64,000 nt of DNA from Limnephilus marmoratus. Its lineage: Eukaryota > Arthropoda > Insecta > Trichoptera > Limnephilidae. The notes beneath the pieces were generated by a model that saw only the letters and a list, made by a program, of their open reading frames with translations, did not search any database and was not told the DNA's origin. Position numbers and translations under genes: made by a program. The stretch spans positions 28,357,988-28,421,987 of the forward strand of contig OU862918.1 of assembly GCA_917880885.1 (NCBI GenBank). The letters are read 5' to 3'. Positions 17,937-29,317 of this stretch are shown here, one piece after another. The stretch's first letter is position 1. Each line of letters starts with the position of its first letter.

Positions 17937-18329
17937 TATACCCAATTCGGTCACTTTTGACTGTTTCACACTCAATTAAATATTAAAATTTGAGGTTTTA
18001 CTCATAAAGTTAAAAATAAAAATAAAAATTGTCAATTTCCGCCTAGAATAGTACAGAACGAGTAAATTGGCCAACCTTACATGACATGAAGATTGGTCCC
18101 ATTAAATTATATTTCGTAATATGTTGACGTTTGCAATACGATAACCTTGAAGGTTTCAATAGTGGTTATTTGAATGCTCCCTAATTAGTTATAAGTTATA
18201 ACGTGTACATTTTGCTAATTTAATTAATCATTTAACGTAGATTTAAAAACAAATCTTAAGTTGTATGTGTTTCTATTACAAACGGGATACAAATCGACGT
18301 ATGGAATAACATGGATCTATTTGAAGCTG
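17937..18329. other. No recognisable feature
   Basis: A+T-rich DNA between the tRNA-like locus and a SINE-A remnant. No open frame with family features is present. Confidence 0.4.
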
Positions 18330-18334
18330 ACCTC

Positions 18335-18450
18335 ATTCTGTAAAAACGGGTTTCAAAGACTTCAAGTTCATGTTCACTTCTTCCTCTCCTCAAAAAGACC
18401 CTCCACGCAGCATCCCCAAAGGTGAATACGGAACTAATGTTTTTTTTATG
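18335..18450 (+). mobile_element. SINE-A remnant lacking the inner stem
   Basis: ACTTCTTCCTCTCCTCAAAA, AGACCCTCCACGCAGCATCC, CCAAAGGTGAATA and GGAACTAATGTTTTTTTT match the SINE-A end but the inner hairpin has been deleted. Confidence 0.6.
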
Positions 18451-19477
18451 ATTCCAAATACTTAGAATCACTTTAATCTTCGTGTTCAAATTATTTTAAT
18501 CAGGAATCATATTTATTCACTCTATTAAAAATTTGTCAGTTCTTCAGATGGAACGCTTTGTATAGATAATTGCGAATTGGGGTAATAAGGTTCCATGAAC
18601 AGTTGAAACATTGTTTCACAAATTACAGTAAATAACTGATGCCCTTAAAACTTTTAACACATTCTATTATATTTTCTTTAACTCAGGTACGCCTCATACG
18701 TCATTAGTATACGGTAGCTTGAAATTAAGCTAATGGGGCCATGTGGTTAATATAAATTATTTGATGTTGGTGCCCATAGAAGAAATTAAGAATAGTGCAG
18801 TAGGAACAATCAATAGCTCAAATCAACTCAAATCTGGAACTTTGTTATTCGAAAGGGTCGAAATTACAAAATAAACAAGTACCTGCATATTGTCAACATC
18901 CCAAGAACTTATAATAATTGTAAAAGTAGAAAGTTTTTCTTTCTTTGAACATTGCAACCGCGTCCGTATAACTTTCAAAGAGTTCAGTAACCAGGGGCAC
19001 AGGACGCAGGTAGAGAGGGTACAGGAAACACACAGACAGGTACAGGTACAGCCTTCGTAATTACGGTAAATAATGATTTTCTTGTTGAATAAAACATTTC
19101 CTGCGAGCGTCTGCCGTCTGGTTGTGCAGTGGTAGTTCCGGTGGAGCGATGGAGGAAGGAGTGAGGACCACCCCACCACCACCCACTAACACCACCCCCT
19201 CTCCAACCCTTCTGGGGGTGGTAGGGATCCCGGATACTACGCCAATGGTACGACATATTTCGCCAATCTCGGGCCGGAAAGCGATGTAAAATGTGATGTG
19301 AATGACGCGGTGAAAATGTTTTTGTGCTGCATAAAGTTGTCCGGGTAAAATAAAATAGTTGAGTAAGTATTTGTTCTGAGCTAAAATCTTAGACCATAGA
19401 AACAAAGGAGATGGACCATGGACCATGGTGATATTAGTATGAAACCACGCTCGCAAAAGTATCGCAAACATCGTTTA
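18451..19477. other. Unassigned DNA with a G/C-richer patch
   Basis: The patch 18960-19260 is less A+T-rich and yields overlapping frames of 90-136 codons on the minus strand. They have no recognisable domain or consistent codon pattern, and they overlap one another in different frames. I do not call genes. Confidence 0.35.
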
Positions 19478-19485
19478 CCTATACT
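19478..19485 (+). repeat. 8-bp target-site duplication (left)
   Basis: CCTATACT here and at 21372-21379 exactly flank the hAT-type element. Confidence 0.85.
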
Positions 19486-19892
19486 CAGGGCTCAGGGCTG
19501 GGCAATATTTGAATTACTTGTAATTGAAATACGTATTTTAAATACAAATACGTATTTTGTATTTGTATTTCAATTACTTCCTAAAAATGTATTTTGTAAT
19601 TGGTATTTCAATTACCTGCTGCTGAGGTATTTCAAATACTTATGGCTTCAAAATACATTTTCAAAGTAGTACAATAGTAGTAGTTTTGTAGTACAATATG
19701 TTTTCTGTTTTTATAATAACTAAAAAAAAAAAAAAAAATCAGTATGTTTTTTCCATATTTTAATTTTAATTTTACAATAGCTGAAAAAAAACCTTTTTCG
19801 CTTATTCTACCTATGAAATACTAATTTTATATTTTATATGTTTTTTAAGTCTATTTTATACTTTGGGTACTTAGAAATATAGTATTTTGTTT

Positions 19893-20045
19893 TATTACCC
19901 ACACTCAGGCAGTGCCTTAGTGGGTTTTCATTTCTTGTTCACACTATTTGTTATTATATATTATGTTATTATATGTATACTATTTGCTATTATACATTAT
20001 ATGTACAAAGAAATGAGAATAAATAAAGTTTAAAAAAAAATTTAA
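19893..20045 (+). mobile_element. Retroposon 3' end nested in the hAT element
   Basis: The segment ends AAATGAGAATAAATAAAGTT followed by an A-rich tail, a polyadenylation-signal-like AATAAA and poly(A). The first 35 bp are the inverted partner of 2545-2592. No coding part is recognisable. Confidence 0.5.
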
Positions 20046-20459
20046 AAAAAAATACATTTAGCCATCTTAATAATGATAATGAAAAATAAACTGACATAGA
20101 TAATACATAGACTAAAAACGCTAGAATCCTGTGCTATTGTCCCATTGTCCTGTGCTTACTCTTGCTCTTACTAATGATTATTTATAGTTCTCTTATCATT
20201 GCTTTATAATGAACTGTACATTTTTTTTTTATGTAATGCTAGTTATTATTATTGTCCTGTGCTATAATAGCACTGGTATTGTACATTTTGTATCATATTA
20301 TATTATATTTGTCATTGCTTTGTATTGCACATTTTTGTATCATAGTATTAGATCAGGCACTGTAGGAATAATTTGACTGAATACTAGATTATTTTTAAGT
20401 TAATTACTGTAGAGCACACTCGAAGTGAAATAACACAAAACTGTGATATCTATGTTTAT

Positions 20460-20978
20460 AAAAAAGACATCTATGTATATAAAATTTAATCCTTTTTTCC
20501 CTTGGTCACGCCTTAACTTCAGAACGATTTTACGTATTTCATTCATTTTTTAATAGTTTTATAATACTTTGTAGAAGGTTCTTACTGAAAGAAAAATTAA
20601 GAAAATTACGCAAAAAAATAGGTACATATTTTAGGTACCAGATTTGATTGATTGTTCTTAATATATACAAAAATGAATATTTGTAATATGTGAAAAATGG
20701 AAATTTGACTAAAAAAATTGTAAAAGCTGACACATGAGTTCTTTGAAAACTGAATGTACTGGGACTGAATACATGGAACGCGGGAGGGAGTTTGGCGGAA
20801 CGGGGAGCGGGAGAGGGTAGAGGGTAGGCGGGGAATGTGGAAGGGGAACGCGGGAGGGTAAGGGGATGCGGGAACGCGGGAGGGTAAGGGGACACACGGG
20901 AAAGGACATGCAGGGAGAAACAATTTATTTCTTTGAATATGGCATTGCAACGCATGCCGGGAACCAGCTAGTGATATT
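20460..20978 (-). mobile_element. FAM-F dispersed element with a purine-rich variable block
   Basis: On the minus strand the head is CTAGCTGGTTCCCGGCATGC (20975 downward). Then come GTTGCAATGCCATATTCAAA and a C-rich block of CCTCCCGCGTTCCC-like units (20770-20900), a body with TTTCAAAGAACTCATG, and a tail near AAAATCGTTCTGAAGTTAAG. Overlapping proline-rich frames in the C-rich block are artefacts. Other copies: 31187-31425 and 40050-40527. Confidence 0.75.
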
Positions 20979-21599
20979 ATAATAATAATAATTATTATCT
21001 AACACCCAAGTCCTATACCAAAAAACTTTACAAATGGAGCGAAGACGAGATGTGTCTTCTGAGCAATATGATTGGTCAATTTTTGCATATCTCTGCTTCA
21101 CTCTGCTCAGCTTTGCTTCTATGGAAACGCACCTTTAGATAAGGGCACTTACAACAAATTGTTGCAACCAAAGATTCTACCATAACCAAATGTATTTTGT
21201 AATTTGTATTTTGTATTTGAAATCAAAAATGGTTAAAATACTGTATTTAGTATTTTGTATTTTAAATACACGACTTGAATGTATTTTGTATTTTGTATTT
21301 AAATACATGCGAAAAAGTATTTTGTAATTTGTATTTTAATTACAGCAAAGCATGTATTTTGCCCAGCCCTGCCTATACTAAGCACAGTTCACGCAGTTTG
21401 GTCATAAATCAGCTTTAGTTGATTCGCTTCAATTCCATGTATTCCTTTTGTTTATTTTATCGATAGATTCTATAGTTATAACTCGAAGGTAACCTAAGGT
21501 TTTGGGCTTGACACAAAATGCAAAAATCAAGAAGAGGTAAGCTAGAGAACGAATCAATTATGCACGAATAAAAATTGTCTTTGAACTTGTTGATTTGAG

Positions 21600-21893
21600 T
21601 TTAAAACTATTGTAAGATTTTGTAGGTTCCTAAGACTGGGATGGGCTGAACATTTTGAGAGAATGCTAGATAATAGGACATCAAAAATCATGACAAAGTG
21701 TGTGCCCCAGTGAAAACATTCTAGAAGCAGGCCGTGTAAGAGATAGAAGAATATCTGTGGACTTTAAAACTGAAACTGCTGAAGAGCTATCTCAATTGGG
21801 CTCAGAAAATGAGGAAACCAGTGTAACCAAGGAGAAGATATTGAATGCTTCCACGACAACTCAACAAAGTGGCATTTCTACACCCCTTTGAAA
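21600..21893 (+). pseudogene. Possible degraded LINE C-terminal remnant
   Basis: Translation around 21635-21700 gives WAEHFERMLDNRTSK, resembling the W.GH..RM..NR..K motif near the C-terminus of endonuclease-RT LINEs. It runs into a 63-codon frame (from 21700) rich in E, S and T. A related word pattern (CTCAACAAAGTGG) occurs at 14400. No further family features are seen, so this is tentative. Confidence 0.35.
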
Positions 21894-23000
21894 ATTTATT
21901 TAAAGTAATGAAAAAAAAAATTAAAGTAGCCCATAACCTAAATTAATGTAACAAAGTTTATTTTTTTTTCATAATTTTTAATGACTTTTTAAAGGAGGTT
22001 GTCCGGTCACCATATTGAAGTATAATGCATAAGGGTTTAAATTTTAAAGTATTATACCAAATCCTTTACGTATTGACGTAAAAAGTTTCAAAATAAGATG
22101 ATGAAATATGCAGAGAGTTTTACGAAAGAAAACAAAAACCCACTTTTAATAATTGGCAAATATTTAACCATCGCTTCAGTAAACCGCTATAAAATCAGGA
22201 CGTGTAAAAAAAGAAAATTTTTTTGTGTATATTTACGATTTAATGTTATTGACCTCCTTATAAATGATATTGAATACACTCCCCCAGCGCTAAATATCTC
22301 TGCAGACTGTAGAGTGTAGACCCCGTATAAAAATGTAGGAACAGGATTGTATAAGGTATGGAGGGTACAAGGTTTAAAGGTATTGGGTTCTCCGGGTGTG
22401 CTTTAGACTCCGTAACGTATATACAGAGTCAGCCCGCTTCCCGCTTCCCGTTCTGCCCGTAAACCTACATTTACGTCTACGTTGTCTGCCGCAGAGCTTT
22501 CAAAGCTTTTCCGATACGAGAAGCTTTTTATACACTTTCAATGAATGGAGCTTTTTTAACTGATAAGTCTTTGTTGCATGTTCTTTTTAGGCACGTATCT
22601 GCTTGTTAACTGCTCTATTTAGCTGGCATTCACTTTTCAGCACACATTTTCTCTCGCGCGCATTAAACGATGTCCTTAGAAGGGCGGTGTCAGGGGAATA
22701 CCGAAAACATGCACATTATCCACTAAAAAAAACAAGCATTTTTTCTTAAGGGGTTATTAATATGCAGATTTTACAATGAAGTCTCGTTTGAATTTGAGAA
22801 CGATTGTCACGAAACAAAAGACTGTAGAATAGACAGTTGAAATCGGATTAATTGTTTTCTTTTTTAATCCAAGTCTTCGCAAACAAAGACCCTTGCTTTC
22901 GACAAAAACACGGATATATAACATTATTACATTGAAAGAAGTTATAAAATATCACATTTTGAAAAGTTTAATTATATTTAATTTAATAATATTGTATAAC
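21894..23000. other. Unassigned, A+T-rich
   Basis: A 73-codon frame at 22098-22319 has no family features. The patch 22360-22500 is mixed-composition with a repeated CCCGCTTCCCG. I see no repeat partner and no gene. Confidence 0.35.
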
Positions 23001-23280
23001 TAGCAGACCCGGTCACACGTTGCTGTGGCTAACGAAACACAACGTCATTATCCAACCTTTATAAAATCCACACCACCCGCTTACCAGCTGCCCGCTGCCT
23101 GAATTGAATATTTAAATTTTTAGGCTTTTCTCTATTATAATAAGCATTTATTATACATATAAACCTTCCTCTTGAATCACTCTATCTATTGGTGAAAACC
23201 GCATGAAAATCCGTTGCGTAGTTTAAAAGATCTATGCGCACATATATTTTGAGTGACTTCATTTTATACCATGTAATGAT
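23001..23280 (+). mobile_element. FAM-D dispersed element
   Basis: It has the complete head-to-tail order: ACTAGCAGACCCGGTCACAC, GTTGCTGTGGCTAACGAAAC, CAGCTGCCCGCTGCCTGAAT, CTTCCTCTTGAATCACTC, TATTGGTGAAAACCGCATG and GTTGCGTAGTTTAAAAGATC, ending in GACTTCATTTTATACCATG. It has no ORF. It is a clean reference copy of about 280 bp. Confidence 0.85.
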
Positions 23281-23336
23281 GCCGTTTTTGTGAAAAATCA
23301 CGTCAAGGTCGCTGTATAAACTTAGTTAGGTATAAT
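23281..23336 (-). repeat. Orphan L2-like LINE 3' tail
   Basis: On the minus strand CAGCGACCTTGACGTGATTT then TTCACAAAAACGGCATCAT matches the L2-like tail with several changes. It abuts FAM-D. Confidence 0.6.
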
Positions 23337-23477
23337 ATATTTCTAACTATAAACTAGACTAACCATTGTACCAACTCATGGCTAAAAATGCATCCACGGG
23401 TTCATCGATCACCGATACGAAACTATATGTTCAATGATTTGACCAATGAACGCGGTGCTGCGTAAAAATGTACTGTT

Positions 23478-23545
23478 CAGTCAGAAAATATACAGGACCA
23501 TACTTACCTGGGAGGTCAATTGAGATTAACACTGTTTATTGTTGA
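23478..23545 (+). repeat. Short dispersed repeat, partner of 144-208
   Basis: Same words as in the first copy. The following sequence is unrelated to the first locus. Confidence 0.5.
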
Positions 23546-23870
23546 TTTACAGAAATTTAGATACAGTTCGCACGCAGCGGACATTATAGCGGGAACTATA
23601 ATAATGTTCTTTGATCGGCGTATTTTGAGAGCAAAAGCAAAATTTTATGATTGGCGGTACAATGGTGGGTACAAGGCTTTGATCAGATTATTTATTTTCC
23701 TAAATGTCATTCGTCCCTCGCGAAGAGACAGCTTGATGTGCAAGGATTCGAATAATGTAAATCCAATAAGAAACGTGTGATTAAGACATATCATAGGCAA
23801 AACAAGAATGATGCTCTCAGATAGGTAGATATATTGAATTTAAGGGTACGTGAGCCCAAAAAGGTGGATT
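23546..23870. other. No recognisable feature
   Basis: An 86-codon frame at 23520-23780 begins in the short repeat and has no family motif. Not called. Confidence 0.35.
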
Positions 23871-23872
23871 TT

Positions 23873-24055
23873 TAATTTGGACGTAATCCTGTTGGGTTTG
23901 TTATGCATCTTAGTTCCCGAGGGAGTTTATTCCAAGCATTAGGCCAGGATACTCCGAAAGCACGATCTCCAAACGTAGTATTTGGCTTGCGTTTAGGTTC
24001 CATTAGTCTGCCTACAGCTGATGATATTTCTGATCTAAGGGTTGACTGCCTTGGA
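23873..24055 (-). pseudogene. L2/CR1-like LINE C-terminal fragment, second copy
   Basis: The minus strand translates to the same peptide family as 214-501: RQSTLRSEISSAVGRL, then EPKRKPNTTFGDRAF, NAWNKLPRELRCIT, and a premature stop where the first copy reads RSKLKTHFF. It is truncated at both ends and lacks the 3' UTR. Comparing the two copies shows that the plus-strand frame at 23903 is a shadow. Confidence 0.75.
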
Positions 24056-24059
24056 AAAG

Positions 24060-24250
24060 TAAGGCATTATCTTAATAAAGAGCATTATATTATTACGTAA
24101 ACGACAAAGCGGAAAATCTGTTTGTAGCAGAAAAACTCTAAAACGTTGAGCTCTGGCGTCATCAAATTTACCCATATAAATTTTGGGTGGAATTTCTAAT
24201 TTAAAGCAATTATTTTCAATTCGCTTCTCATTTCGATCATAAGTTACAAA
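24060..24250. repeat. Dispersed repeat, related to 60760-60900
   Basis: CGGAAAATCTGTTTG followed by CTCTGGCGTCATCAAATT parallels CCGAAAATCTATTTGCTG followed by CTCTGGCGTTATGAAATT at 60805-60865. These are diverged copies of an unknown element. Confidence 0.5.
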
Positions 24251-24699
24251 GCTTTGAAATAATCGTTAAATAGTCAATAAAATAAATAATCGACCACCAT
24301 AATACGGGCATCAGCCTAGCATGGTGGTCGAAAAATCCACTAATTAATGTAACCATAATATTTATGCAAAGAATAAAGAAAAAAAAAATTAAAGAAGCTG
24401 TAATTTTTGTGAATTCGTTTCTCGGACGAAGCTGGGTAGTTAGGTTATCTTATTTATAAAATAGAGTGTCTGCTTTAGGTGGACGGATGCGGTTTGGCAG
24501 GCGGGTGCAGTGGATTTGATTTGCATACAAATCTACAGTTTTATTCCGAGGTTGATGAAATTTGGCACAGTTGAGCATTAAAACAAGGGAAAGTTCACCG
24601 TTTAAAAGATAATTCGAAAAAACGACTCCCATCCCATTTTACTACCATTTTATTGTAGTTTTTCCATTTTTACATCAACTACAATGTTTGCGATTTTTG

Positions 24700-24965
24700 A
24701 CCATCTGTGGAATAGAGGTGGGTAAGTTCTGCATTTTTCCGGAAGCCTCCGAGACTTGCTTCCTTTTAAAAGTACACGAGTTCTAGGAGCAGGTCCCGGG
24801 TCCGAGTTCTTAGGTGCGGACTGGGCACTGGGTATTGTTGCGGCGCACCGAAACGGGACGCACGGGTTCAAAGAACTCGGAACCAGGACCTACTCGTAGA
24901 ACCCACACGAGAACTCAGAACCCCGGAGTCGGACAAGACCCGTACGAGGACAAGGACCCGTCACC
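24700..24965. mobile_element. Probable foldback/TIR element, G/C-rich
   Basis: It opens near AGAGGTGGGTAAGTTC, a start seen in many hAT-type MITEs. Inside is an imperfect inverted pair: TCTAGGAGCAGGTCCCGG..CCGAGTTCTT at about 24781-24812 and its counterpart AAGAACTCGGAACCAGGACC at about 24869-24900. The right end is not identified, and no ORF is supported. Confidence 0.5.
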
Positions 24966-25129
24966 CGTGCAATGTAGGTACATTCAATGTATCTACACTG
25001 CACGGTCTTTTATTGAGAATTTAAATAAGTAAATTAATAAGCTGTAATGCTTTACTATAAACTATTATTTTATAATGCACGTCACCCGTTGATTAACGAT
25101 ACCAGATAAGACGCTCTAATTAAAAACTA

Positions 25130-25650
25130 CTCCGTGTCTAGCCGAAGCGGTCACGCACGTGTGTGTCGATCAACGAACAGCGATCGAATGAACGCCCAGC
25201 GCCCAGCTCGTGACTCAAGGGGAAGTGTCATAGTTGGCCGGCCGCGGGTAGCGGGGAGTGTCGGGAACTCACCGAGACCCGCGACTCATGAGTGGAATGG
25301 TGAGTGACGCCGGACGGTGGATCGCGGAGCAAGCCGGCGGCCACGGGGTGAGTCGAATGTATCGTAGTTCGCGCGAGTCCGGGAGTGGGCGGAATGAATG
25401 GATTGTGTCGCGATTCACGTAGCTTGGAACAAGGCGCTTGGGTTTAAAGGAACCCGGGACTTGTATTCGAGTGCGGTTTTCGCGCTTCGGCGTTGAGTTG
25501 CTCGGACCGCCGGATTACCGCCGGATTTATTTGAATGCGGAGAGTACTGGGACTGGGCCGGGTTCTCTGGGAGTAGTCGATTTGAAAAAGGAGTGGGAGT
25601 AGGAACCGCTTCCCGCAAAGGAGCGGATCACATGAGCCCATTCCAGCTGA
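25130..25650. other. CpG-rich, G+C-rich island
   Basis: In a strongly A+T-rich window, this 500-bp block is rich in CG dinucleotides (GCGGTCACGCACG, GGCCGGCCGCGGG, GACGCCGGACGGTGG). It could be an unmethylated regulatory or promoter CpG island of a gene outside the window, or a G/C-rich mobile element. No ATG-led frame in it has family motifs, and no clear TATA, splice donor or terminal repeat is seen. Confidence 0.5.
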
Positions 25651-26150
25651 ACTGACACATCGCTACTGTGGAAGAAATTTTACTTTACACGAGACTGCAC
25701 AATTTCTCGTAAATTATATTGTCTACCTAATCTTTGTTATTTCTGTATTAATTTTCACATTACAATACATCTCGAAGGATAGGGGGTATTCTTATAAATA
25801 ACAAAACGATTATTTTGATAAAAAGAAACCCCAGAATAAATCTCTCATAATCCATTGTCGGTTTCCATAAGTAGCATCGCGAAACACGCAACGTTCAACA
25901 GAATAATCCCGAATTATTGAACTCAACACGCAGCGATGCCCCGTATATATTATTTTGAGTTATGCTTGTCATTCTGGACTGATTTTCATGCTAATTGTAG
26001 GTTTGTTGTCGATAAATCAAACATATATATTATCACTTTTTCATGTTTTGATGTCAACAAACGAAACTTCTAAAACTATTGAAGCAGGTTTACCATCCTT
26101 GAAAGAATTTTAGATTCTTACATCCGTAGTAACAATAAAATCGAAAATCT
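25651..26150. other. No recognisable feature
   Basis: A+T-rich DNA between the CpG-rich island and a direct-repeat block. No gene signal. Confidence 0.35.
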
Positions 26151-26169
26151 AGCTGTAAATTATTATTGT

Positions 26170-26308
26170 ATAATTACTGCCCTCTATCCATCTTAAAAGG
26201 TTCGAGCCTTCGCTAAGAGTGCTCTTATGTACCGACAAACTATGGGACGGTAAAACAGGGTGCTGTTGTACGTCCAAACGTTGTTTCTTGTAAATACCTT
26301 TATAATGT
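26170..26308 (+). repeat. ~135-bp direct repeat, left copy, flanking FAM-D
   Basis: CTGCCCTCTATCCATC, TTAAAAGGTTCGAGCCTTCG, CTAAGAGTGCTCTTAT, ACTATGGGACGGTA and TTTCTTGTAAATA recur at 27014-27148 in the same orientation with roughly ten differences. The FAM-D head begins exactly where this copy ends (AATGTA|CTAGCAG). Confidence 0.9.
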
Positions 26309-27000
26309 ACTAGCAGACCCGGCAACACGTTGCTGTGGCTAACGAAACTAAACGCCATTACCCAACCTTTATAAAATCCACACAACCCGCTCGCCAGCTG
26401 CTCGCTGCCCGCTGCCTGAATTGAATATTTGAATTTCTCGACTTTTCTCTACTATAATAAGCATGTTTTTATACATATAAACCTTCCTCTTGAATCACTC
26501 TATCTATTGGTGAAAAACGCATGAGTATCCGTTGCGTAGTTTAAAAGATCTATGCGCACATACATTTTGCGCGACTTCATCAAATAAAATGATTCAAATC
26601 AAATACCTACGTACTTTAGGACTTCTATTTTCCAATTTCTTCCGTAGAACGAATTTCAAAAGTGACTATAGTACGGCCCGCCAGCCGTTTTAAATCGCAC
26701 AAAAATATGTTTTCTTTGAATTTCTCGGCTTTTCTCTGATATAATTTACATGTATTATACATATACATCGACCCACAAGACATAATAACACTTGTACACA
26801 TTTTATAGTTATTTTTCAATGTTATTATTATGTTATTTTTACCATACAAATGTATCAAATGTAATGTTATAAATAAATAAATAAATATAGATTCCTCTTC
26901 AATCACTCTATCTATTGGTGAAAACCGTATGAAAATCCGTTGCGTAGTTTAAAAGATTAACGCGCACATATATTTTGAGCGACTTTATTTTATGCTATGT
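26309..27000 (+). mobile_element. FAM-D element, compound copy with a second body and an inserted LINE tail
   Basis: The first module (26309-26585) equals the 23001 copy. A second body then follows (CTATTTTCCAATTTCTTCCG, AGTGACTATAGTACGGCCCG, ATGTTTTCTTTGAATTTCTC) with its own GGTGAAAACCGTATG tail. This compound layout is also found at 46283-46800. Here a 120-bp LINE tail with (AAAT)n end (about 26765-26883) is inserted in the second body. The copy at 46686 lacks it and is the empty site. Confidence 0.8.
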
Positions 27001-27013
27001 AATGATAATAATT

Positions 27014-27148
27014 TCTGCCCTCTATCCATCTTAAAAGGTTCGAGCCTTCGCTAAGAGTGCTCTTATATACCGACAGACTATGGGACGGTATAACAGGGTG
27101 CTGTGGCACGTCCAGACGTCGTTTCTTGTAAATATCTTTTTAATGTAT
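27014..27148 (+). repeat. ~135-bp direct repeat, right copy
   Basis: See 26170-26308. Confidence 0.9.
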
Positions 27149-28100
27149 TGTTGTGTTGATTTTTCATAAAAGAGCCGGTTCCCGTAGATTCTTTCTCTTT
27201 TACTGTAAAATAATTGAAAAACAAACAAAGCTCATTCGCCTTTTTTTCTCTTGAATGGGGAACCGGCTCCCAAGAGCAATTTGAAGAGCATTTAAAGTAT
27301 CCTGTCATGTTAACCTAAAATTTTGAATAATAATCTTAGAAGTTCAATCTCGTGGAGTATTTATTATTTGAAGAAAGACCCTATAAATCTTAACACCAGT
27401 TTTCCTATCGTAACGTGATATTTCTAAAACTCTTAAAATTTGATGCTATAACGTGATGAATCATCATTATGTCATTGGTAACGAGGTGTGGGGATTGTAT
27501 TTAGTATCAGGGGTGGTGACTAAGCAAATATCACTCGGCCGTGTCTCGTAATGGCCCTATTAATGGCCGTATCACCATCTAGGATGTTTCCTACGTACGC
27601 ACATTTCAATTGTGGCGTATTATGGTTGAATTTGGTGGGTTGATATCCTAATGGACCGACGAATCTAAATCACCATGTCAGTGGTCAATTGAAGGGTGAG
27701 TTACAAAGAAATCGCCCTTAAATCGTACACTCAATAATAAAATCTAGTGTAAGATGTGTAAATGTATTTTTAGAATTTATTCCACTTATCCACAATTTGT
27801 TTACTGGAGCCAACGGCTCTATGGCACCTCCGATTGAGAAAAATATGTGGTGAAAGTATAGGTCAAAGAAGACGTTTTATAGAATTGGTCTGTTTAGATT
27901 TAGGAGATAGTTCAACACCCCTGAGTAAACGGTCTGTTGGCGCTACTCATTAAGTACCGTATTTTATCCATTTCACCACCACTTCTTCACAGTAAGTCTT
28001 TACTTTACATTAAAATAAATGTCTTTACAGCCAATTAAATTGACGAGTAGTTACTCAACAGTTAACTTAGAGGTAGAGAAGTTCCTCCCTCCATTCTTTC
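27149..28100. other. No recognisable feature
   Basis: A small inverted pair is visible: GAGCCGGTTCCC at 27171-27182 and GGGAACCGGCTC at 27258-27269. Otherwise unassigned, with no gene-like frame. Confidence 0.4.
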
Positions 28101-28180
28101 GTTCTTGAATGACGGTTTTTCTAAGACGCTTACTTCTGAAATAAGCACCATTCCATGCCCAAGGAGCGGTCTTATAAGTT

Positions 28181-28262
28181 TGACCGCCGTCTGTATGTCT
28201 GTGTGTCTGTCTGTGGCATCGTAGCTCCTAAACGAATAGACCGATTATGATGCGTTTTTTTT
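28181..28262 (+). repeat. Dispersed repeat with (TGTC) microsatellite-like head
   Basis: GTATGTCTGTGTGTCTGTCTGTGGCATCGTAGCTCC then AACGAATAGACCGATT...GATGCGTTTTTT (split here for brevity) is a block I recognise from many insect genomes. Read on the minus strand it could be the end of the adjacent LINE-like remnant. The class is uncertain. Confidence 0.45.
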
Positions 28263-28269
28263 AAAGATT

Positions 28270-28738
28270 TTATTTTTTTATTAGTTTTTATATACATATA
28301 TACATGTAATATAATCATGAGTAATTACATTTTCAGGTTAAAATGGGATTAAACTCAAATCATTAAATACTAACATGCAAAATTGATTAGAAACAGTATA
28401 AACATATATATGTACATAATAAATAACTTTTACTACTCGTGTGTAAAGGGAAGAGAAAATATACATATTTTTTTTAAATTAAAAAAAAAAAAAAAAAATT
28501 ATAACACATACATTATATATACGTGTACTTACATAAATCAAATGTATAAAAAAATAATAATTAAAAAAATAATATGAAATAAATTATTGAATAAGTATTG
28601 TTAATTAAAGGTTAATGCGGTTCTAAGTGGCAAAATTATTTAAGATATTACTGTTTAATTTATTTTTGAATTTATTATAGTCCGGTTCTAATCTCAGCTC
28701 TATTGCCAGTTGATTAAATCACACCACTCCATTGTACG
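28270..28738 (-). pseudogene. Degraded LINE C-terminus and A+T-rich 3' UTR
   Basis: Minus-strand translation from about 28735 gives FNQLAIELRLEPDYNKFKNK followed by LNSN and a stop after NNFAT. This is the (WN).LP.ELR....F...L ending of LINE proteins, with one in-frame stop upstream. The A+T-rich region 28270-28630, including an A18-type run at 28483, would be its 3' UTR. Short, so tentative. Confidence 0.45.
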
Positions 28739-28739
28739 T

Positions 28740-29317
28740 GTAGTAGTGTTGTGCAAAACTGGTACGCATTAATGGCGTACACAAGCGACCCACTGTGTTT
28801 TGCCCATTGCTCTCAACGCGTACCATGGCGTGGTGCGACTTCTTAGAATAGTCTTTGTGTATTTGAGCAGTGTATTTTTTATATATGTATTTTTAGAGGT
28901 GGGACTTGAAAGTCTTGAAAAAGTTGAGAGGTTGAATAATCTGATTAATCTTTGAGTAATTTCCAACGGCAAAATTGAGGTTTTGTAAGCTCCTCCCCGT
29001 GCAACGATACCGTATTGTATTATCGAATGGGCTAGAGCTAAACTAAAAATAAAATACCAGATGGCGCAACAGCCCCATTCGATTTCCAAAGTTTAATTTT
29101 ACTTTTTATATAAAAAAAGAATTAGGCATTATAACATAATTATTTACATCGTAATAATTCTTACCGTATAATAATAATACTCCACGGTTTGTCAACGTGA
29201 TAGTTGTATTGGGCGACTTCTCAGGAGAGATAACATTGATGACAGCCAACCTCAGATAAGGGAATTAACAAAACAAATATTATGTAATTTCTAATAGTAC
29301 TTCCGGGTCCGTAAGGT
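28740..29317. other. Unassigned
   Basis: A 106-codon minus-strand frame at 28769-29089 has no family motif and an unlikely composition for its surroundings. Not called. Confidence 0.3.

Larger units (their letters stand above)
19486..21371. mobile_element. Non-autonomous hAT-type element with nested insertions
   Basis: The ends are CAGGGCT(CAGGGCT)GGGCAAT and ATTTTGCCCAGCCCTG. The left end has a 7-bp stutter of CAGGGCT. Both subterminal regions are dense in GTATTTTGTA/AATTACTTG words, which recur inverted. Exact 8-bp duplications (CCTATACT) flank it, as expected for hAT. The 1886-bp interior has no transposase. It holds a retroposon tail (19893-20045) and a FAM-F copy (about 20460-20975), so the original MITE was much shorter. 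Confidence 0.85.

Noticed and set aside
19061..19471. 136-codon minus-strand frame
   Set aside because: No family motif, overlaps two other frames, and has no splice or promoter support.
20539..20955. Proline/serine-rich minus-strand frames up to 138 codons
   Set aside because: They arise from the C-rich variable block of FAM-F in several frames at once.
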